This document shows, piece after piece, positions 8,775-17,818 of a stretch of 64,000 bases of DNA. A model generated the notes under the pieces. That model saw nothing but the letters and a program-made list of their open reading frames with translations, made no database searches and was not told the origin of the DNA. Source of the DNA: Streptomyces actuosus (lineage in GTDB: Bacteria > Actinomycetota > Actinomycetes > Streptomycetales > Streptomycetaceae). The DNA is taken from positions 372,001-436,000 of the forward strand of contig NZ_JAFFZS010000002.1 in assembly GCF_016921115.1 (NCBI RefSeq), read 5' to 3'. Numbering within the stretch: the first letter of the stretch is position 1; each line of letters opens with the position of its first letter. The translations under genes were made by a program, and so were the position numbers.

Positions 8775-8937
8775 GTGCCGCACCAGGCGACGTTCGCCCC
8801 GTCGCGACGCCCGGCACGCACGCTCGCCGCACCGGACGAAAGCCCGAGTACATCCCGTACGAGGGCTTCCGTCCGGCACACCGGGAGCACGCACCGGACG
8901 CCGCTCCTCGACGGGCGAACGTCGCCTGCCGCGGCAC
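8775..8937. repeat. Long imperfect palindrome (about 163 bp) between two same-strand genes
   Basis: The two halves are diverged inverted copies of about 77-81 bp. Outer arms 8775-8799 and 8913-8937 match except at three positions (gtgccgc ... ggcgacgttcgccc). Inner arms 8832-8845 and 8863-8876 match with one mismatch (ccggacgaaagccc / gggcttccgtccgg), around a small gtac...gtac loop. The middle parts differ mostly by transitions. The right end coincides with the stop codon of the aminopeptidase gene. It may act as a very large terminator or be a MITE-like element. Confidence 0.8.
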
Positions 8938-10229
8938 TAGCCGTCGAGGAACGCCACCAGTGCGTTCGCCAGCAGGTGCGGGTCGTCCACGCCGCACAAC
9001 TCGCGGGCGCTGTGCATGGACAGGATCGCCACGCCGATGTCGACGGTCCGGATGCCGTGGCGGGCCGCGGTGATGGGGCCGATGGTGGTGCCGCAGGGCA
9101 TGGAGTTGTTGGAGACGAAGGACTGGAAGGGGACGTCCGCCTTCTCGCACGCCGCCGCCCAGATCGCGCGGCCCGAACCGTCGGTGGCGTAGCGGTTGTT
9201 GACGTTGACCTTCAGGATGGGGCCGCCGTTGACCCGGGGGTGGTGCGTGGGGTCGTGCCGCTCGGCGTAGTTGGGGTGGACGGCGTGGCCGGTGTCGGAG
9301 GACAGGCACACGGTGCCGGCGAAGGCCCTGGCCCGGTCCTCGAAGGTGCCGCCGCGCGCGAACACCGAGCGCTCCAGGACGCTGCCGAGCAGCGGGCCGT
9401 CGGCGCCGGTGTCGCTCTGGGAGCCGTTCTCCTCGTGGTCGAAGGCGGCCAGGACGGGGATGCAGGGCAGGTCGCGTCCGGCGACCGCGGTCAGTGCGGC
9501 CACGCCGGCGTGCACGGACAGCAGGTTGTCCATGCGGGGGCCCGCGACGAGGTCGCGGTCGCGGCCGAGGTGGGCGGGCGGCTCCACGGAGTGGACCATG
9601 AGGTCCCAGCCGGTGATCTCGCCCTCGGCGAGACCCGTCTCCTCCTCCAGGAAGGCGATGAGGTCGCCGTCGCGCACGGTGTCGGCGAGTCCCCACACGG
9701 GCTGGAGGTGGCGCTGCTTGTCGAGCTTGAGGCCGTCGGCGTTGACCGAGCGGTCCAGGTGGATGGCGAGCTGCGGGACGCGCAGCAACGGGCGGTCCAC
9801 GTTCAGCAGGCGGGTGGAGCCGTCCCGCAGGGTGAGACGGCCGGCGAGGCCGAGGTCGCGGTCGAGCCAGGAGTTCAGCAGGGGGCCGCCGTAGATCTCG
9901 ACGGCCACCTGGCGCCAGCCGTGCGCCCCGGTGTCCGGCAGCGGCTTGACGCGCAGGTTGGGGGAGTCGGTGTGTGCGCCGACGATCCGGAACGGCGTGT
10001 GCGCCGCCGCGCCCTCGGGGACGTACCAGGCCACGAGGGCACCGCCGCGCAGCACGTACTTGCCGCCGCTGGTCCCGTCCCAGGCGTCCGTCTCGGCGAC
10101 CTGCCGGAAGCCGGCCTTCTCCAGACGCGCGGCCGTGTTCGCCACTGCGTGGTACGGCGACGGGCTCGCCGCGAGGAAGGTCATCAGGTCGTCGGTGTGG
10201 CCGCGGTCGAAGCGTGAGGGTTCGCTCAT
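8937..10229 (-). CDS. M18 family aminopeptidase
   Basis: A 430-residue zinc aminopeptidase of the M18 (aspartyl aminopeptidase/aminopeptidase I) family, removing N-terminal residues from peptides in the cytoplasm. Metal and catalytic motifs are visible: IVGAHTDSPNLRVKP (His and catalytic Asp), DHEENGSQSDTGA (Glu pair), the AGPRMDNLLS bridging Asp, CLSSDTGHAVHPN, and the C-terminal GVAILSMHSARELCGVDD with the last zinc His. The start ATG 10229 (MSEPSRFDRGHTDDLMTFL) matches the family. A longer upstream in-frame start would run into the terminator hairpin of the preceding gene. Length is standard. Confidence 0.95.
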   Translation of the reverse strand: MSEPSRFDRGHTDDLMTFLAASPSPYHAVANTAARLEKAGFRQVAETDAWDGTSGGKYVLRGGALVAWYVPEGAAAHTPFRIVGAHTDSPNLRVKPLPDTGAHGWRQVAVEIYGGPLLNSWLDRDLGLAGRLTLRDGSTRLLNVDRPLLRVPQLAIHLDRSVNADGLKLDKQRHLQPVWGLADTVRDGDLIAFLEEETGLAEGEITGWDLMVHSVEPPAHLGRDRDLVAGPRMDNLLSVHAGVAALTAVAGRDLPCIPVLAAFDHEENGSQSDTGADGPLLGSVLERSVFARGGTFEDRARAFAGTVCLSSDTGHAVHPNYAERHDPTHHPRVNGGPILKVNVNNRYATDGSGRAIWAAACEKADVPFQSFVSNNSMPCGTTIGPITAARHGIRTVDIGVAILSMHSARELCGVDDPHLLANALVAFLDG

Positions 10230-10249
10230 GGGGTTCACCTTAACGACGG

Positions 10250-10288
10250 ACGAGGGCCCGCTCCCGGGCAAAGGGAGTGGGCCCTCGT
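10250..10288 (-). terminator. Intrinsic-type terminator of the acyl-CoA dehydrogenase gene
   Basis: Near-perfect hairpin: arm acgagggcccgctccc pairs with gggagtgggccctcgt, one G-T wobble, short gggcaaa loop. It lies 60 bases beyond the stop of the minus-strand acyl-CoA dehydrogenase gene and just before the aminopeptidase start. Confidence 0.8.
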
Positions 10289-10347
10289 GAGGAGGGTGTG
10301 GAAGGAGGTTCAGCTGTCCAGAGCTGTCCTTTGCTGTCCCATGCGTC

Positions 10348-12174
10348 CTAGAACGCGGCCTCGTCCAGCTCCATCAGGTCCAGCTCGACGCCCGCGGCGA
10401 TCTTGCGGGCCAGGGTGACGCCGGGCAGGACGTTGGCCGCGAAGAACTTCGCCGCCGCGATCTTGCCGGTGTAGAAGGCCTTGTCCTTCGCCGTGGCGGT
10501 CTCCAGCTTCTCGGCGGCGACCGCGGCGCCCCTGAGGAGCAGGTAGCCGACGATCACGTCACCGGAGGCCATGAGCAGGCGGGTGGTGTTGAGGCCGACC
10601 TTGTAGATGTTCTTGACGTCCTGCTCGGTGGCGGCGAGGTCGGTCAGCATCAGGCCGACGATGGCCTCCAGCTCGACGGCGGCCTTCGCGAGGTGCTCGC
10701 GGGCGCCGGTCAGCTCCTCGCCGCCGGTGCCGAGGGCGAGGAACTTCTTGATGTCCTCGGCGACGGAGTTGAGGGCCGCGCCCTGGTTGCGGACGATCTT
10801 CCGGAAGAAGAAGTCCTGGCCCTGGATGGCGGTGGTGCCCTCGTACAGGGTGTCGATCTTGGCGTCGCGGATGTACTGCTCGATCGGGTACTCCTGCAGG
10901 AAGCCGGAGCCGCCGAAGGTCTGGAGCGACTGGGCGAGCTGCTCGTAGCCCTTCTCGGAGCCGTAGCCCTTGACGATCGGCAGGAGCAGGTCGTTGAGGG
11001 CGTGCTCGGTCTTGGCGTCCTCGCCGTTCGCCTCCTTGACGGCGATGGCGTCCTGGACGGAGGCGGTGTGGAGGACGAGCGCGCGCATGCCCTCCGCGTA
11101 CGCCTTCTGCGTCATCAGCGAGCGGCGCACGTCGGGGTGGTGCGTGATGGTGACCTTGGGCGCCGCCTTGTCCATGAAGTTCGCCAGGTCGGGACCCTGG
11201 ACGCGCTCCTTGGCGTACTCCAGCGCGTTGAGGTAGCCGGTCGACAGGGTGGAGATCGCCTTCGTGCCGACCATCATGCGGGCGAACTCGATGATGCGGA
11301 ACATCTGGCGGATGCCGTCGTGCTTGTCGCCGATCAGCCAGCCCTTGGCGGGGTGCTGGTCGCCGAACGTCATCTCGCAGGTGTTGGAGGCCTTCAGGCC
11401 CATCTTGTGCTCGACGTTGGTGGCGTAGACGCCGTTGCGCTCGCCCAGTTCGCCGGTCTCGAAGTCGAAGTGGTACTTCGGGACGAGGAAGAGGGACAGG
11501 CCCTTGGTGCCGGGGCCGGCGCCCTCGGGGCGGGCGAGGACGTAGTGGAGGATGTTCTCCTCCATGTCGTGCTCACCGGAGGTGATGAAACGCTTCACAC
11601 CCTCGATGTGCCAGGAGCCGTCCTCCTGCTGGATCGCCTTGGTGCGGCCGGCGCCGACGTCGGAGCCCGCGTCGGGCTCGGTGAGGACCATGGTGGAACC
11701 CCAGGTCTTCTCGACGGCGATCCGGGCGATCTTCTTCTGGACCTCGTTGCCCTCCTCGAAGAGGATGTTGGCGAACGCCGGGCCGGAGGAGTACATCCAC
11801 ACGGCCGGGTTCGCGCCGAGGACGAGCTCCGCGTACGCCCAGATCAGGGAGGGCGGGGCGGTGGTGCCGCCGATCTCCTCCGACAGGCCCAGGCGCCAGT
11901 ACTCGGAGTCCATGAAGGCCTTGTAGCTCTTCTTGAAGGAGGCCGGGACCGGGGCCGTGTTGGTCTCCGGGTCGAAGACCGGCGGGTTGCGGTCGGCGTC
12001 GGTGAAGGACTCCGCGAGCTCGTTCTCGGAGAGGCGGGTCAGCTCCTCCAGGATGCTCTTGGCGGTCTCGGTGTCCATCTCCTCGAACGGGCCGGTGCCG
12101 TACAGCTTGTCGCGTCCCAGTACTTCGAAGAGGTTGAACTCGATGTCTCGGAGATTCGACTTGTAGTGCCCCAT
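10348..12174 (-). CDS. Acyl-CoA dehydrogenase, FadE5-like large type
   Basis: A 608-residue flavoprotein of the large ACAD subgroup that includes mycobacterial FadE5. It catalyses the first alpha,beta-dehydrogenation of acyl-CoA in beta-oxidation. Seen: the subgroup N-terminal extension ([20 protein letters not shown]), the FAD/substrate motif [20 protein letters not shown], the FAD-pyrophosphate contact [20 protein letters not shown], and [15 protein letters not shown], where Glu445 is the expected catalytic base. The helical C-terminal extension is complete. ATG 12174 is chosen because the family begins MGHYKSN. The upstream region (12180-12300) is AT-richer and contains a gctacccgtcggtaataag stretch that could be an operator of a TetR-type fatty-acid regulator. 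Confidence 0.94.
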   Translation of the reverse strand: MGHYKSNLRDIEFNLFEVLGRDKLYGTGPFEEMDTETAKSILEELTRLSENELAESFTDADRNPPVFDPETNTAPVPASFKKSYKAFMDSEYWRLGLSEEIGGTTAPPSLIWAYAELVLGANPAVWMYSSGPAFANILFEEGNEVQKKIARIAVEKTWGSTMVLTEPDAGSDVGAGRTKAIQQEDGSWHIEGVKRFITSGEHDMEENILHYVLARPEGAGPGTKGLSLFLVPKYHFDFETGELGERNGVYATNVEHKMGLKASNTCEMTFGDQHPAKGWLIGDKHDGIRQMFRIIEFARMMVGTKAISTLSTGYLNALEYAKERVQGPDLANFMDKAAPKVTITHHPDVRRSLMTQKAYAEGMRALVLHTASVQDAIAVKEANGEDAKTEHALNDLLLPIVKGYGSEKGYEQLAQSLQTFGGSGFLQEYPIEQYIRDAKIDTLYEGTTAIQGQDFFFRKIVRNQGAALNSVAEDIKKFLALGTGGEELTGAREHLAKAAVELEAIVGLMLTDLAATEQDVKNIYKVGLNTTRLLMASGDVIVGYLLLRGAAVAAEKLETATAKDKAFYTGKIAAAKFFAANVLPGVTLARKIAAGVELDLMELDEAAF

Positions 12175-12325
12175 GGCGACGGCTCCGTTGAAGAGGGATC
12201 GGCGAGGCACTGGATGTGGATCCTCGCACTAGTTCACGTACCAACAAGTAGCTCCGATGATGCTACCCGTCGGTAATAAGAAGCAACCCCGATCCCCTCA
12301 TCTGTGACTCGTTACTCTTTGGGGC

Positions 12326-12799
12326 ATGTACGGATACGGCCAGACCATGGACGGTGGCACCGCGCAGCAGCAGTACGCCGGGCCCCAGCAGCCGATGTCC
12401 GGCGGATACGGGCAGCAGCCGCCGCTGTACCCGGAGCCGTCCCCGCCCTCGCTCGCGGACGCGGTGCGCGCCTTCACCACCGGTCAGATGTCCGCCGAGG
12501 ACTTCCAGCAGATCTTCGCCACGTCCAAGGTGTACTGCCCGCGGGGGGACACCCCGGGCTTCCTCGCCCTGCACAACACCCAGCAGCCGGTGATCCCCAT
12601 GTTCACCTCGCTGAAGGAGTTGCGCCGGTACGCGGGCAAGGAGTCCAAGTACTTCGTGATCACCGGTGCGGAGGTGATCGACCTGCTGCCGACCGGCTAC
12701 GGCTTCGTCGTCGACATGGAGGGTGAGCACCGCATGGTCTTCGACGCGAAGGCAGTCGAACAGATGGTCGACTTCGCGATGCGCCGGATGTACGGCTGA
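12326..12799 (+). CDS. SseB-family N-terminal domain protein
   Basis: A 157-residue protein with a Tyr/Gly/Gln-rich disordered N-terminus (about 1-40, YGYGQ, QQQYAGPQQP, GGYGQQPP) followed by an SseB_N fold: VYCPRGDTPGFLAL, VIPMFTSLKELRRYAG, EVIDLLPTGYGFVVDMEG. The ATG at 12326 is the first codon of the frame, 25 bases after a gactcgttactctttgg promoter-like stretch, so the leader is very short. SseB-like proteins in actinobacteria are of uncertain function, sometimes linked to sulfur metabolism or secretion. It is divergent from the acyl-CoA dehydrogenase gene. Confidence 0.85.
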   Translation: MYGYGQTMDGGTAQQQYAGPQQPMSGGYGQQPPLYPEPSPPSLADAVRAFTTGQMSAEDFQQIFATSKVYCPRGDTPGFLALHNTQQPVIPMFTSLKELRRYAGKESKYFVITGAEVIDLLPTGYGFVVDMEGEHRMVFDAKAVEQMVDFAMRRMYG

Positions 12800-12904
12800 G
12801 GCCGTCGTCCCGATGTGCCGGGCGCACGGCTGACGCCGTCGCCCCCCGTGCTGCTCGTGCGGCCGCTTCCGTCGTTCCGATGCGCCGGACGTGCCGCTGA
12901 GGCC
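12778..12904 (+). repeat. Three degenerate copies of the sseB-like stop-codon region
   Basis: A segment like cgatgcgccggatgtacggc-TGAggcc occurs at 12778-12803 (the true gene end), about 12811-12837 and about 12878-12904, each ending in a TGA. The extra copies are non-coding, so the 3' end of the gene has been partly duplicated in place. Confidence 0.6.
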
Positions 12905-12931
12905 TCTGTTCCACGGCTGGACCGTGGCGCG

Positions 12932-12957
12932 AGCCCGGAGGGAATGCCCTCCGGGCT
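12932..12957 (+). terminator. Terminator hairpin downstream of the SseB-like gene
   Basis: Perfect inverted repeat agcccggaggg-aat-gccctccgggct followed by ttcttcgtt. Good stem-loop with a weak T tract on the plus strand. Confidence 0.8.
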
Positions 12958-12985
12958 TTCTTCGTTCAGGGTGGCAAGAAGTTCA

Positions 12986-13006
12986 ACGCTCAACTAAAGT
13001 GAGCGT
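12986..13006. promoter_or_regulatory. Palindromic operator candidate upstream of pirin gene
   Basis: Perfect 7-bp inverted repeat ACGCTCA-N7-TGAGCGT, 20 bases before the pirin start and next to the gaggaggt ribosome binding site. Its size and AT-rich centre suit a MarR- or TetR-type repressor; none is encoded adjacent. Confidence 0.5.
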
Positions 13007-13025
13007 AGACCGAGGAGGTACCGAC

Positions 13026-13997
13026 ATGCCTGCAGTGACCGTCGAGAACCCGTTGACGCTGCCCCGCGTGACCGCTCCCGCCGACGCCGCGGCACGCCCC
13101 GTGCTGGCGGTCACGACCGCGCCGAGCGGATTCGAGGGCGAGGGCTTCCCGGTGCGCCGGGCGTTCGCGGGGATCAACTACCGCCACCTCGACCCGTTCA
13201 TCATGATGGACCAGATGGGTGAGGTGGACTATCAGCCCGGGGAGCCGAAGGGCACGCCCTGGCACCCGCACCGCGGCTTCGAGACCGTCACCTACATCAT
13301 CGACGGGGTCTTCGACCACCAGGACAGCAACGGCGGTGGCGGCACCATCACCAACGGCGACACCCAGTGGATGACGGCCGGCGCCGGCCTGCTGCACATC
13401 GAGGCCCCGCCGGAGCACCTCGTCATGTCCGGAGGGCTCTTCCACGGCCTCCAGCTGTGGGTGAACCTCCCCGCCGAGGACAAGATGATGCCCCCGCGTT
13501 ACCAGGACATCCGTGGCGGCAGCGTCCAGCTGCTGACGTCCCCGGACGGCGGCGCGCTGCTGCGCGTCATCGCCGGTGAGCTGGACGGCCACGCCGGTCC
13601 CGGCATCACCCACACGCCGATCACCATGGTCCACGCGACGCTGGCGCCGGGTGCGGAGATCACCCTGCCGTGGCGCGAGGACTTCAACGGCCTCGCCTAC
13701 GTGATGGCCGGGCGCGGATCGGTCGGCGCCGAGCGGCGCCCGGTCCACCTGGGCCAGACCGCGGTCTTCGGCGGCGGCGGCTCGCTGACCGTCCGCGCCG
13801 ACGACAGGCAGGACTCCCACACGCCCGACCTGGAGGTCGTCCTCCTCGGCGGACAGCCCATCCGTGAGCCGATGGCCCACTACGGCCCGTTCGTGATGAA
13901 CACCAAGGACGAGCTGATGCAGGCCTTCGAGGACTTCCAGAAGGGCCGCCTCGGAACGATCCCGGCCGTGCACGGGATGCAGGAGGGCGGTCTGTAG
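13026..13997 (+). CDS. Pirin family protein (bicupin)
   Basis: A 323-residue two-domain cupin of the pirin/YhhW family. The N-terminal metal-binding motif is intact: PFIMMDQMGEVDY, then WHPHRGFETVTYIIDGVFDH (His, His) and ITNGDTQWMTAGAGLLHIEAP (His, Glu position). The C-terminal pirin_C cupin carries ITMVHATLAPGAEITLPW. It starts at ATG 13026 eight bases after an excellent gaggaggt site. Bacterial pirins are quercetin-dioxygenase-like or redox-linked regulators. A palindrome overlaps its promoter and a strong hairpin follows its stop, so it is an independently regulated single gene. Confidence 0.92.
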   Translation: MPAVTVENPLTLPRVTAPADAAARPVLAVTTAPSGFEGEGFPVRRAFAGINYRHLDPFIMMDQMGEVDYQPGEPKGTPWHPHRGFETVTYIIDGVFDHQDSNGGGGTITNGDTQWMTAGAGLLHIEAPPEHLVMSGGLFHGLQLWVNLPAEDKMMPPRYQDIRGGSVQLLTSPDGGALLRVIAGELDGHAGPGITHTPITMVHATLAPGAEITLPWREDFNGLAYVMAGRGSVGAERRPVHLGQTAVFGGGGSLTVRADDRQDSHTPDLEVVLLGGQPIREPMAHYGPFVMNTKDELMQAFEDFQKGRLGTIPAVHGMQEGGL

Positions 13998-14007
13998 GAC
14001 GTGCCGG

Positions 14008-14033
14008 ACCGGCCCCGGGGAACCGGGGCCGGT
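14008..14033 (+). terminator. Terminator hairpin after pirin gene
   Basis: Perfect stem accggccccgg with loop ggaa and partner ccggggccggt, 11 bases after the stop. No T tract. The following 285 bases up to the next gene show no protein. Confidence 0.75.
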
Positions 14034-14318
14034 GCGTCGTGGTCCCTGTTCCGGCCGGACGATCGCCGCCTTCGCGGGGCCGCGCGCCGACGGACGCCGG
14101 CGCGAGCCGACGGGCACAGGGGGCGATGCGAGTGGGCGCAGGGCGGCCCGGACGACGGCCGGCAGGGGCGGAGCACCGGGCTCCGCCCCTGCCGTCGTCC
14201 GTGCGCGGGCCGCAGGACCGGCACCGGAACCCGCACCGCGCCCCTGCCGGCCGCCCGTGCCGGCGGCTCACTCCGCCGGGCGTCCCCCGCGCGACGGAGG
14301 GCCGGGGGGTGTGGTCGG

Positions 14319-15374
14319 GTGGTGAGGGTGCAGGAGCCCTCCCCCTCGCCGCTGCCCGCAGCCGTCCGGCGGCTCGCCGCCTGGTGCGTCGTCATCCTGC
14401 TCGTCGCGGGCGTCGGCTGGGTCGGGATCCTGCTGTGCGCGGAGTTCCGCACGGCCGTCACGCCCGTGCTGCTCGCGCTGCTCGGTACGGCGCTGCTCGG
14501 GCCGCTCCACCGGCGCCTGCTGCAGGCCCGGGTCAACCGGTCCGTCGCCGCCGCCGTGACGTGCGTGGCCGTCGTCGCGGTGGTCGGCGGCGCCGTGTAC
14601 ATCGTCGTCGCCGCACTGGTCGACACCGGCGACCAGATCGTCTCCTCGCTGAAGGACGCGGCACGCAGCGTCGCCGATCACTTCGGGGCGGCCGGCACCT
14701 CGCTCGACGACCTCGCCACGAACGCCCGCGACCTGCTGGGCAGGTTCGGCGGGACCGCGGCCTCGGGCTTCCTCAGCGGGGTGAGCGTCGTCGCCCAGAC
14801 CCTCGCCATGGCGGTTCTCGCGCTGCTGCTCGTCTTCTTCTTCCTGCGCGACGGCGACAGGGCCGTCGGCACCCTGCGCTCCCTCGCCCCCGGCGGCAGC
14901 GCGGACCTCCTGGAGGCCGTCGCCCGCCGGGCCTTCCGCGCCGTCGAGGGGTTCATGCGGGGCACCACCCTGATCGCCCTCATCGATGCCACGTTCATCA
15001 CCGTCGGCCTGCTCGCGCTGGACGTGCCGGGGGCGGTGGGACTCGGGGCGCTGGTCTTCGTCGGGGCCTACATCCCCTATCTCGGCGCGTTCATCTCCGG
15101 GACCCTGGCCGTCCTCGTCGCGCTCGCCGAGCGCGGGTTCGTCATCGGGCTCTGGGCGCTCGGCGTCGTCCTCGCCGTGCAGGTGCTGGAGGGGCATGTG
15201 CTCCAGCCGGCGATCCAGAGCCGGACGGTGCAGATGCATCCGGCCGTGGTGATGCTGGCGATCACCGCGGGCGCGTCCGTCGCCGGGATCCTGGGCATGC
15301 TGCTGGCCGTGCCGGTCACGGCCGCCGCTTTCGGTGTCGTCGAGGAACTGCGGGCCCGCGCCACCGCGCCGTAG
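14319..15374 (+). CDS. AI-2E family transporter (TqsA/PerM-like permease)
   Basis: A 351-residue membrane protein with about eight helices in the PerM arrangement. Two N-terminal helices are followed by a third, then a soluble amphipathic region (about 105-150, DTGDQIVSSLKDAARSVADHF), and the C-terminal helix block containing RDGDRAVGTLRSLAP, GALVFVGAYIPYLGAFISGT and VLEGHVLQPAIQSRTVQMHPA, the best conserved family motif. Start codons GTG 14319, 14322 and 14328 are all possible; 14319 gives the best distance to the ggggg site. Members export diverse small molecules or ions, and the name does not imply autoinducer-2 transport here. Confidence 0.88.
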   Translation: MVRVQEPSPSPLPAAVRRLAAWCVVILLVAGVGWVGILLCAEFRTAVTPVLLALLGTALLGPLHRRLLQARVNRSVAAAVTCVAVVAVVGGAVYIVVAALVDTGDQIVSSLKDAARSVADHFGAAGTSLDDLATNARDLLGRFGGTAASGFLSGVSVVAQTLAMAVLALLLVFFFLRDGDRAVGTLRSLAPGGSADLLEAVARRAFRAVEGFMRGTTLIALIDATFITVGLLALDVPGAVGLGALVFVGAYIPYLGAFISGTLAVLVALAERGFVIGLWALGVVLAVQVLEGHVLQPAIQSRTVQMHPAVVMLAITAGASVAGILGMLLAVPVTAAAFGVVEELRARATAP

Positions 15375-15531
15375 TCCGCGGCGTGCCCCGGCGCCGCCCA
15401 CGCCTGTTCCGCGGCCCGTATCCCGCACCGACCACCCCGCCGCACCGCACCCCACGACGCCCCCGCACCCCGTACCGCGGCCCGCGCTCCCCGACGTGAC
15501 CCGAGCGGTCCGCCGGTGCGTGCCTGCCGGG

Positions 15532-17655
15532 TCAGGCCTCCTTCAGGTCGACCCAGATGCTCTTGCCCTGGCCCCGTGGGGCCACCCCCCACGCGTCTGC
15601 GAGCAGTTCGATCAGCATCAGACCGCGCCCGGAGGACGCCAGCTCGCCCGGCCGGCGCACATGCGGCAGGTCGTCCCCGGCGTCGGTGACCTCGACCCGG
15701 AGCCGCCGGGCGCCGCTCTCGCCGGTGACCTCGGCCAGCAGGAGCGCGTCGGCGTCGGTGTGCACCAGGACGTTGGTGAGCAGCTCGGAGACCAGCAGCA
15801 CCGCCGAGTCCACCTGGTCGGGGGAGGACCAGTCATGGAGGAGGTCGCGCAGCTGCCGCCGGCCGGTGGCCACGCGCTCCGGCTCGGCCTGCGCGACCGT
15901 CAGCATCATGCGGCGCACCGGCGGCCGGACCGCCGTCCCGTTCGCGCCCCGGCCGCCGCCCTGCCGGCACAGCAGGAGCAGGGCGATGTCGTCCTCGCGG
16001 CGGTCGGCGAGCGGGCCGGTGGTGTGGTGCGAGGAGGGCCCGTGCACGGCCCGGACGAGGGCGTCGGCGAGCTCTTCCAGATCCCCGTCCTCGCCGTCGT
16101 GCCCGTTGTGCTCCTCCATGACCCCCCGCAGGCGCTGCCAGCCGGAGTCCAGGTCGTGGCCGCCGGTCTCGACGAGGCCGTCGGTGCACATCAGCAGCGT
16201 CTCGCCGGGATCCAGGGTGAGCAGGGTGGTGGGGTAGTCGCTGTCCGGGTCGATGCCGAGCGGCAGCCCGCCGGCGGTGGTCCGCAGCATCACCGTGCCG
16301 TCCGGCATCCGTACGGCCGGGTTCAGGTGCCCGGCGCGTGCGGTCTCCACGATGCCGGTGACCGGGTCGACCTCGATGTACAGGCAGGTGGCGAAGCGCA
16401 GGCCGGCCATGTCGTCGTCGCTCTGCGTGAGTCCGTAGAAGAAGCGGGAGGCGCGCGAGAGCACCGCATCGGGCCGGTGGCCCTCGGCGGCGTAGGCCCG
16501 CAGGGCTATCCGCAGCTGGCCCATCAGGCCGGCCGCGTGCACGTCGTGCCCCTGGACGTCGCCGATGACGAGGGCGAACCGGCCGCTGGGCAGGGGGATC
16601 ATGTCGTACCAGTCGCCGCCGACCTGGAGTCCGCCGCCGGTGGGGACGTAGCGGGCGGCGATGCTCATGCCGGGGATGCCCTTGCCGAGGGAGGGCAGCA
16701 TCGAGCGCTGGAGCCCGTCGGTCAGCTCCCGCTCGGTCTCGGCGGCGCCGGCCCTCGACAGGGCCTGGGCCAGCATGCGCGCGACGGTGGTCAGGACGGA
16801 CCGTTCGTCCGGGGTGAAGGCGACGGGATAGGTGAAGGCGGCCATCCAGGCGCCCATGGTGCCGCCCGCCACGGTCAGCGGCAGGAACGCCCAGGACTGC
16901 CGGTGGAACCGCTGGGCCAGCGGCCAGGTCAGCGGATAGCGCTCCCGGTACTGCTCCGGGGAGGACAGGTACACCGCGCGCCCGGTGCGCACCACCTCGG
17001 CCGCCGGGTAGTCGGTCTCCAGTGCCAGCTGGGCGAAGGGCCCCTCGTCGCCGGGCTGCTGCCCGTGGTGGCCGATGATCGTCAGCCGGTCGCCCTCCAC
17101 GCCGAAGACGGCGAGCCCGTCCGGTGAGAAGCCGGGCATCGACAGCCCGGCCGCCACCCGCAGCACCTCGGCCGTGGACCGCGCCTCCGCCAGAGCACGG
17201 CCTGCGTCCAGCAGGAAGGCCTCCCGGGAGCGCCGCCAGTCGCCGGTGACGGCGCGGCGTCCCGCCGGGGTGCCCGGGGCGGGCTCGGCGACCTCCTGGA
17301 GGGTGCCCGTCAGCTCGAAGGCCCGCCTGACCGGATCGAAGGACGGCTTCGAGCGGCTGCGGACGACGCGGACGACGTGACCGCGCTCGTCCATGATCCG
17401 GATCCGGACCTCGGCCAGCGTGCCCTCGGCGACGGCGAGCTGGACGACACCGGTGATCTCGTTCCAGTCGACCGGGTGGAGCCGTGAGCGCACCTGCGCT
17501 TCGGTGAGCACGGCCTGCTCGGCGGGCAGCCCGAGCAGGCGTGCCGCCTCGGCGTCGAGGGAGACCTGACCGGTGGCGGTGTCCCAGTTCCACAGGCCGG
17601 TCGCGAGTGCGGAGAGGACCTCCCCCACGGAGGGCAGGGGTTCACCGGTGCGCAT
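15532..17655 (-). CDS. PAS-GAF-SpoIIE phosphatase with C-terminal anti-sigma-type ATPase domain
   Basis: A 707-residue cytoplasmic signalling protein. A PAS-like domain (about 10-120, [30 protein letters not shown]) is followed by a GAF domain (about 145-320), a PP2C/SpoIIE serine phosphatase (about 345-560; [57 protein letters not shown] supply the metal aspartates), and a HATPase_c_2 domain (about 580-705; [18 protein letters not shown] and [16 protein letters not shown]). It can probably dephosphorylate an anti-anti-sigma factor and also bind or phosphorylate partners like RsbW. Such multi-domain phosphatases are abundant in Streptomyces. It is divergent from aspS, with start ATG 17655. 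Confidence 0.93.
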   Translation of the reverse strand: MRTGEPLPSVGEVLSALATGLWNWDTATGQVSLDAEAARLLGLPAEQAVLTEAQVRSRLHPVDWNEITGVVQLAVAEGTLAEVRIRIMDERGHVVRVVRSRSKPSFDPVRRAFELTGTLQEVAEPAPGTPAGRRAVTGDWRRSREAFLLDAGRALAEARSTAEVLRVAAGLSMPGFSPDGLAVFGVEGDRLTIIGHHGQQPGDEGPFAQLALETDYPAAEVVRTGRAVYLSSPEQYRERYPLTWPLAQRFHRQSWAFLPLTVAGGTMGAWMAAFTYPVAFTPDERSVLTTVARMLAQALSRAGAAETERELTDGLQRSMLPSLGKGIPGMSIAARYVPTGGGLQVGGDWYDMIPLPSGRFALVIGDVQGHDVHAAGLMGQLRIALRAYAAEGHRPDAVLSRASRFFYGLTQSDDDMAGLRFATCLYIEVDPVTGIVETARAGHLNPAVRMPDGTVMLRTTAGGLPLGIDPDSDYPTTLLTLDPGETLLMCTDGLVETGGHDLDSGWQRLRGVMEEHNGHDGEDGDLEELADALVRAVHGPSSHHTTGPLADRREDDIALLLLCRQGGGRGANGTAVRPPVRRMMLTVAQAEPERVATGRRQLRDLLHDWSSPDQVDSAVLLVSELLTNVLVHTDADALLLAEVTGESGARRLRVEVTDAGDDLPHVRRPGELASSGRGLMLIELLADAWGVAPRGQGKSIWVDLKEA

Positions 17656-17818
17656 TGCCCCACTTTATGAAGAGACGATCGGACGATGCCACCGCTGGCC
17701 TGGTCATGTCACGCCGGGAAAAGGGTGGGGAGGCGACGACGGCCTGCCCGGTACCCTTGAAAAGTCCGGGCACCGGGCCCCGGAGATTCCCGATCCGCGA
17801 AGACTGGATGAAACGACG

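Noticed and set aside
15334..17127. 597-codon plus-strand frame
   Set aside because: Antisense shadow of the PAS-GAF-SpoIIE phosphatase, whose motifs are unambiguous.
17701..17818. T-box or other riboswitch before aspS
   Set aside because: The leader is short, lacks a T-box core sequence and has no terminator/antiterminator pair.
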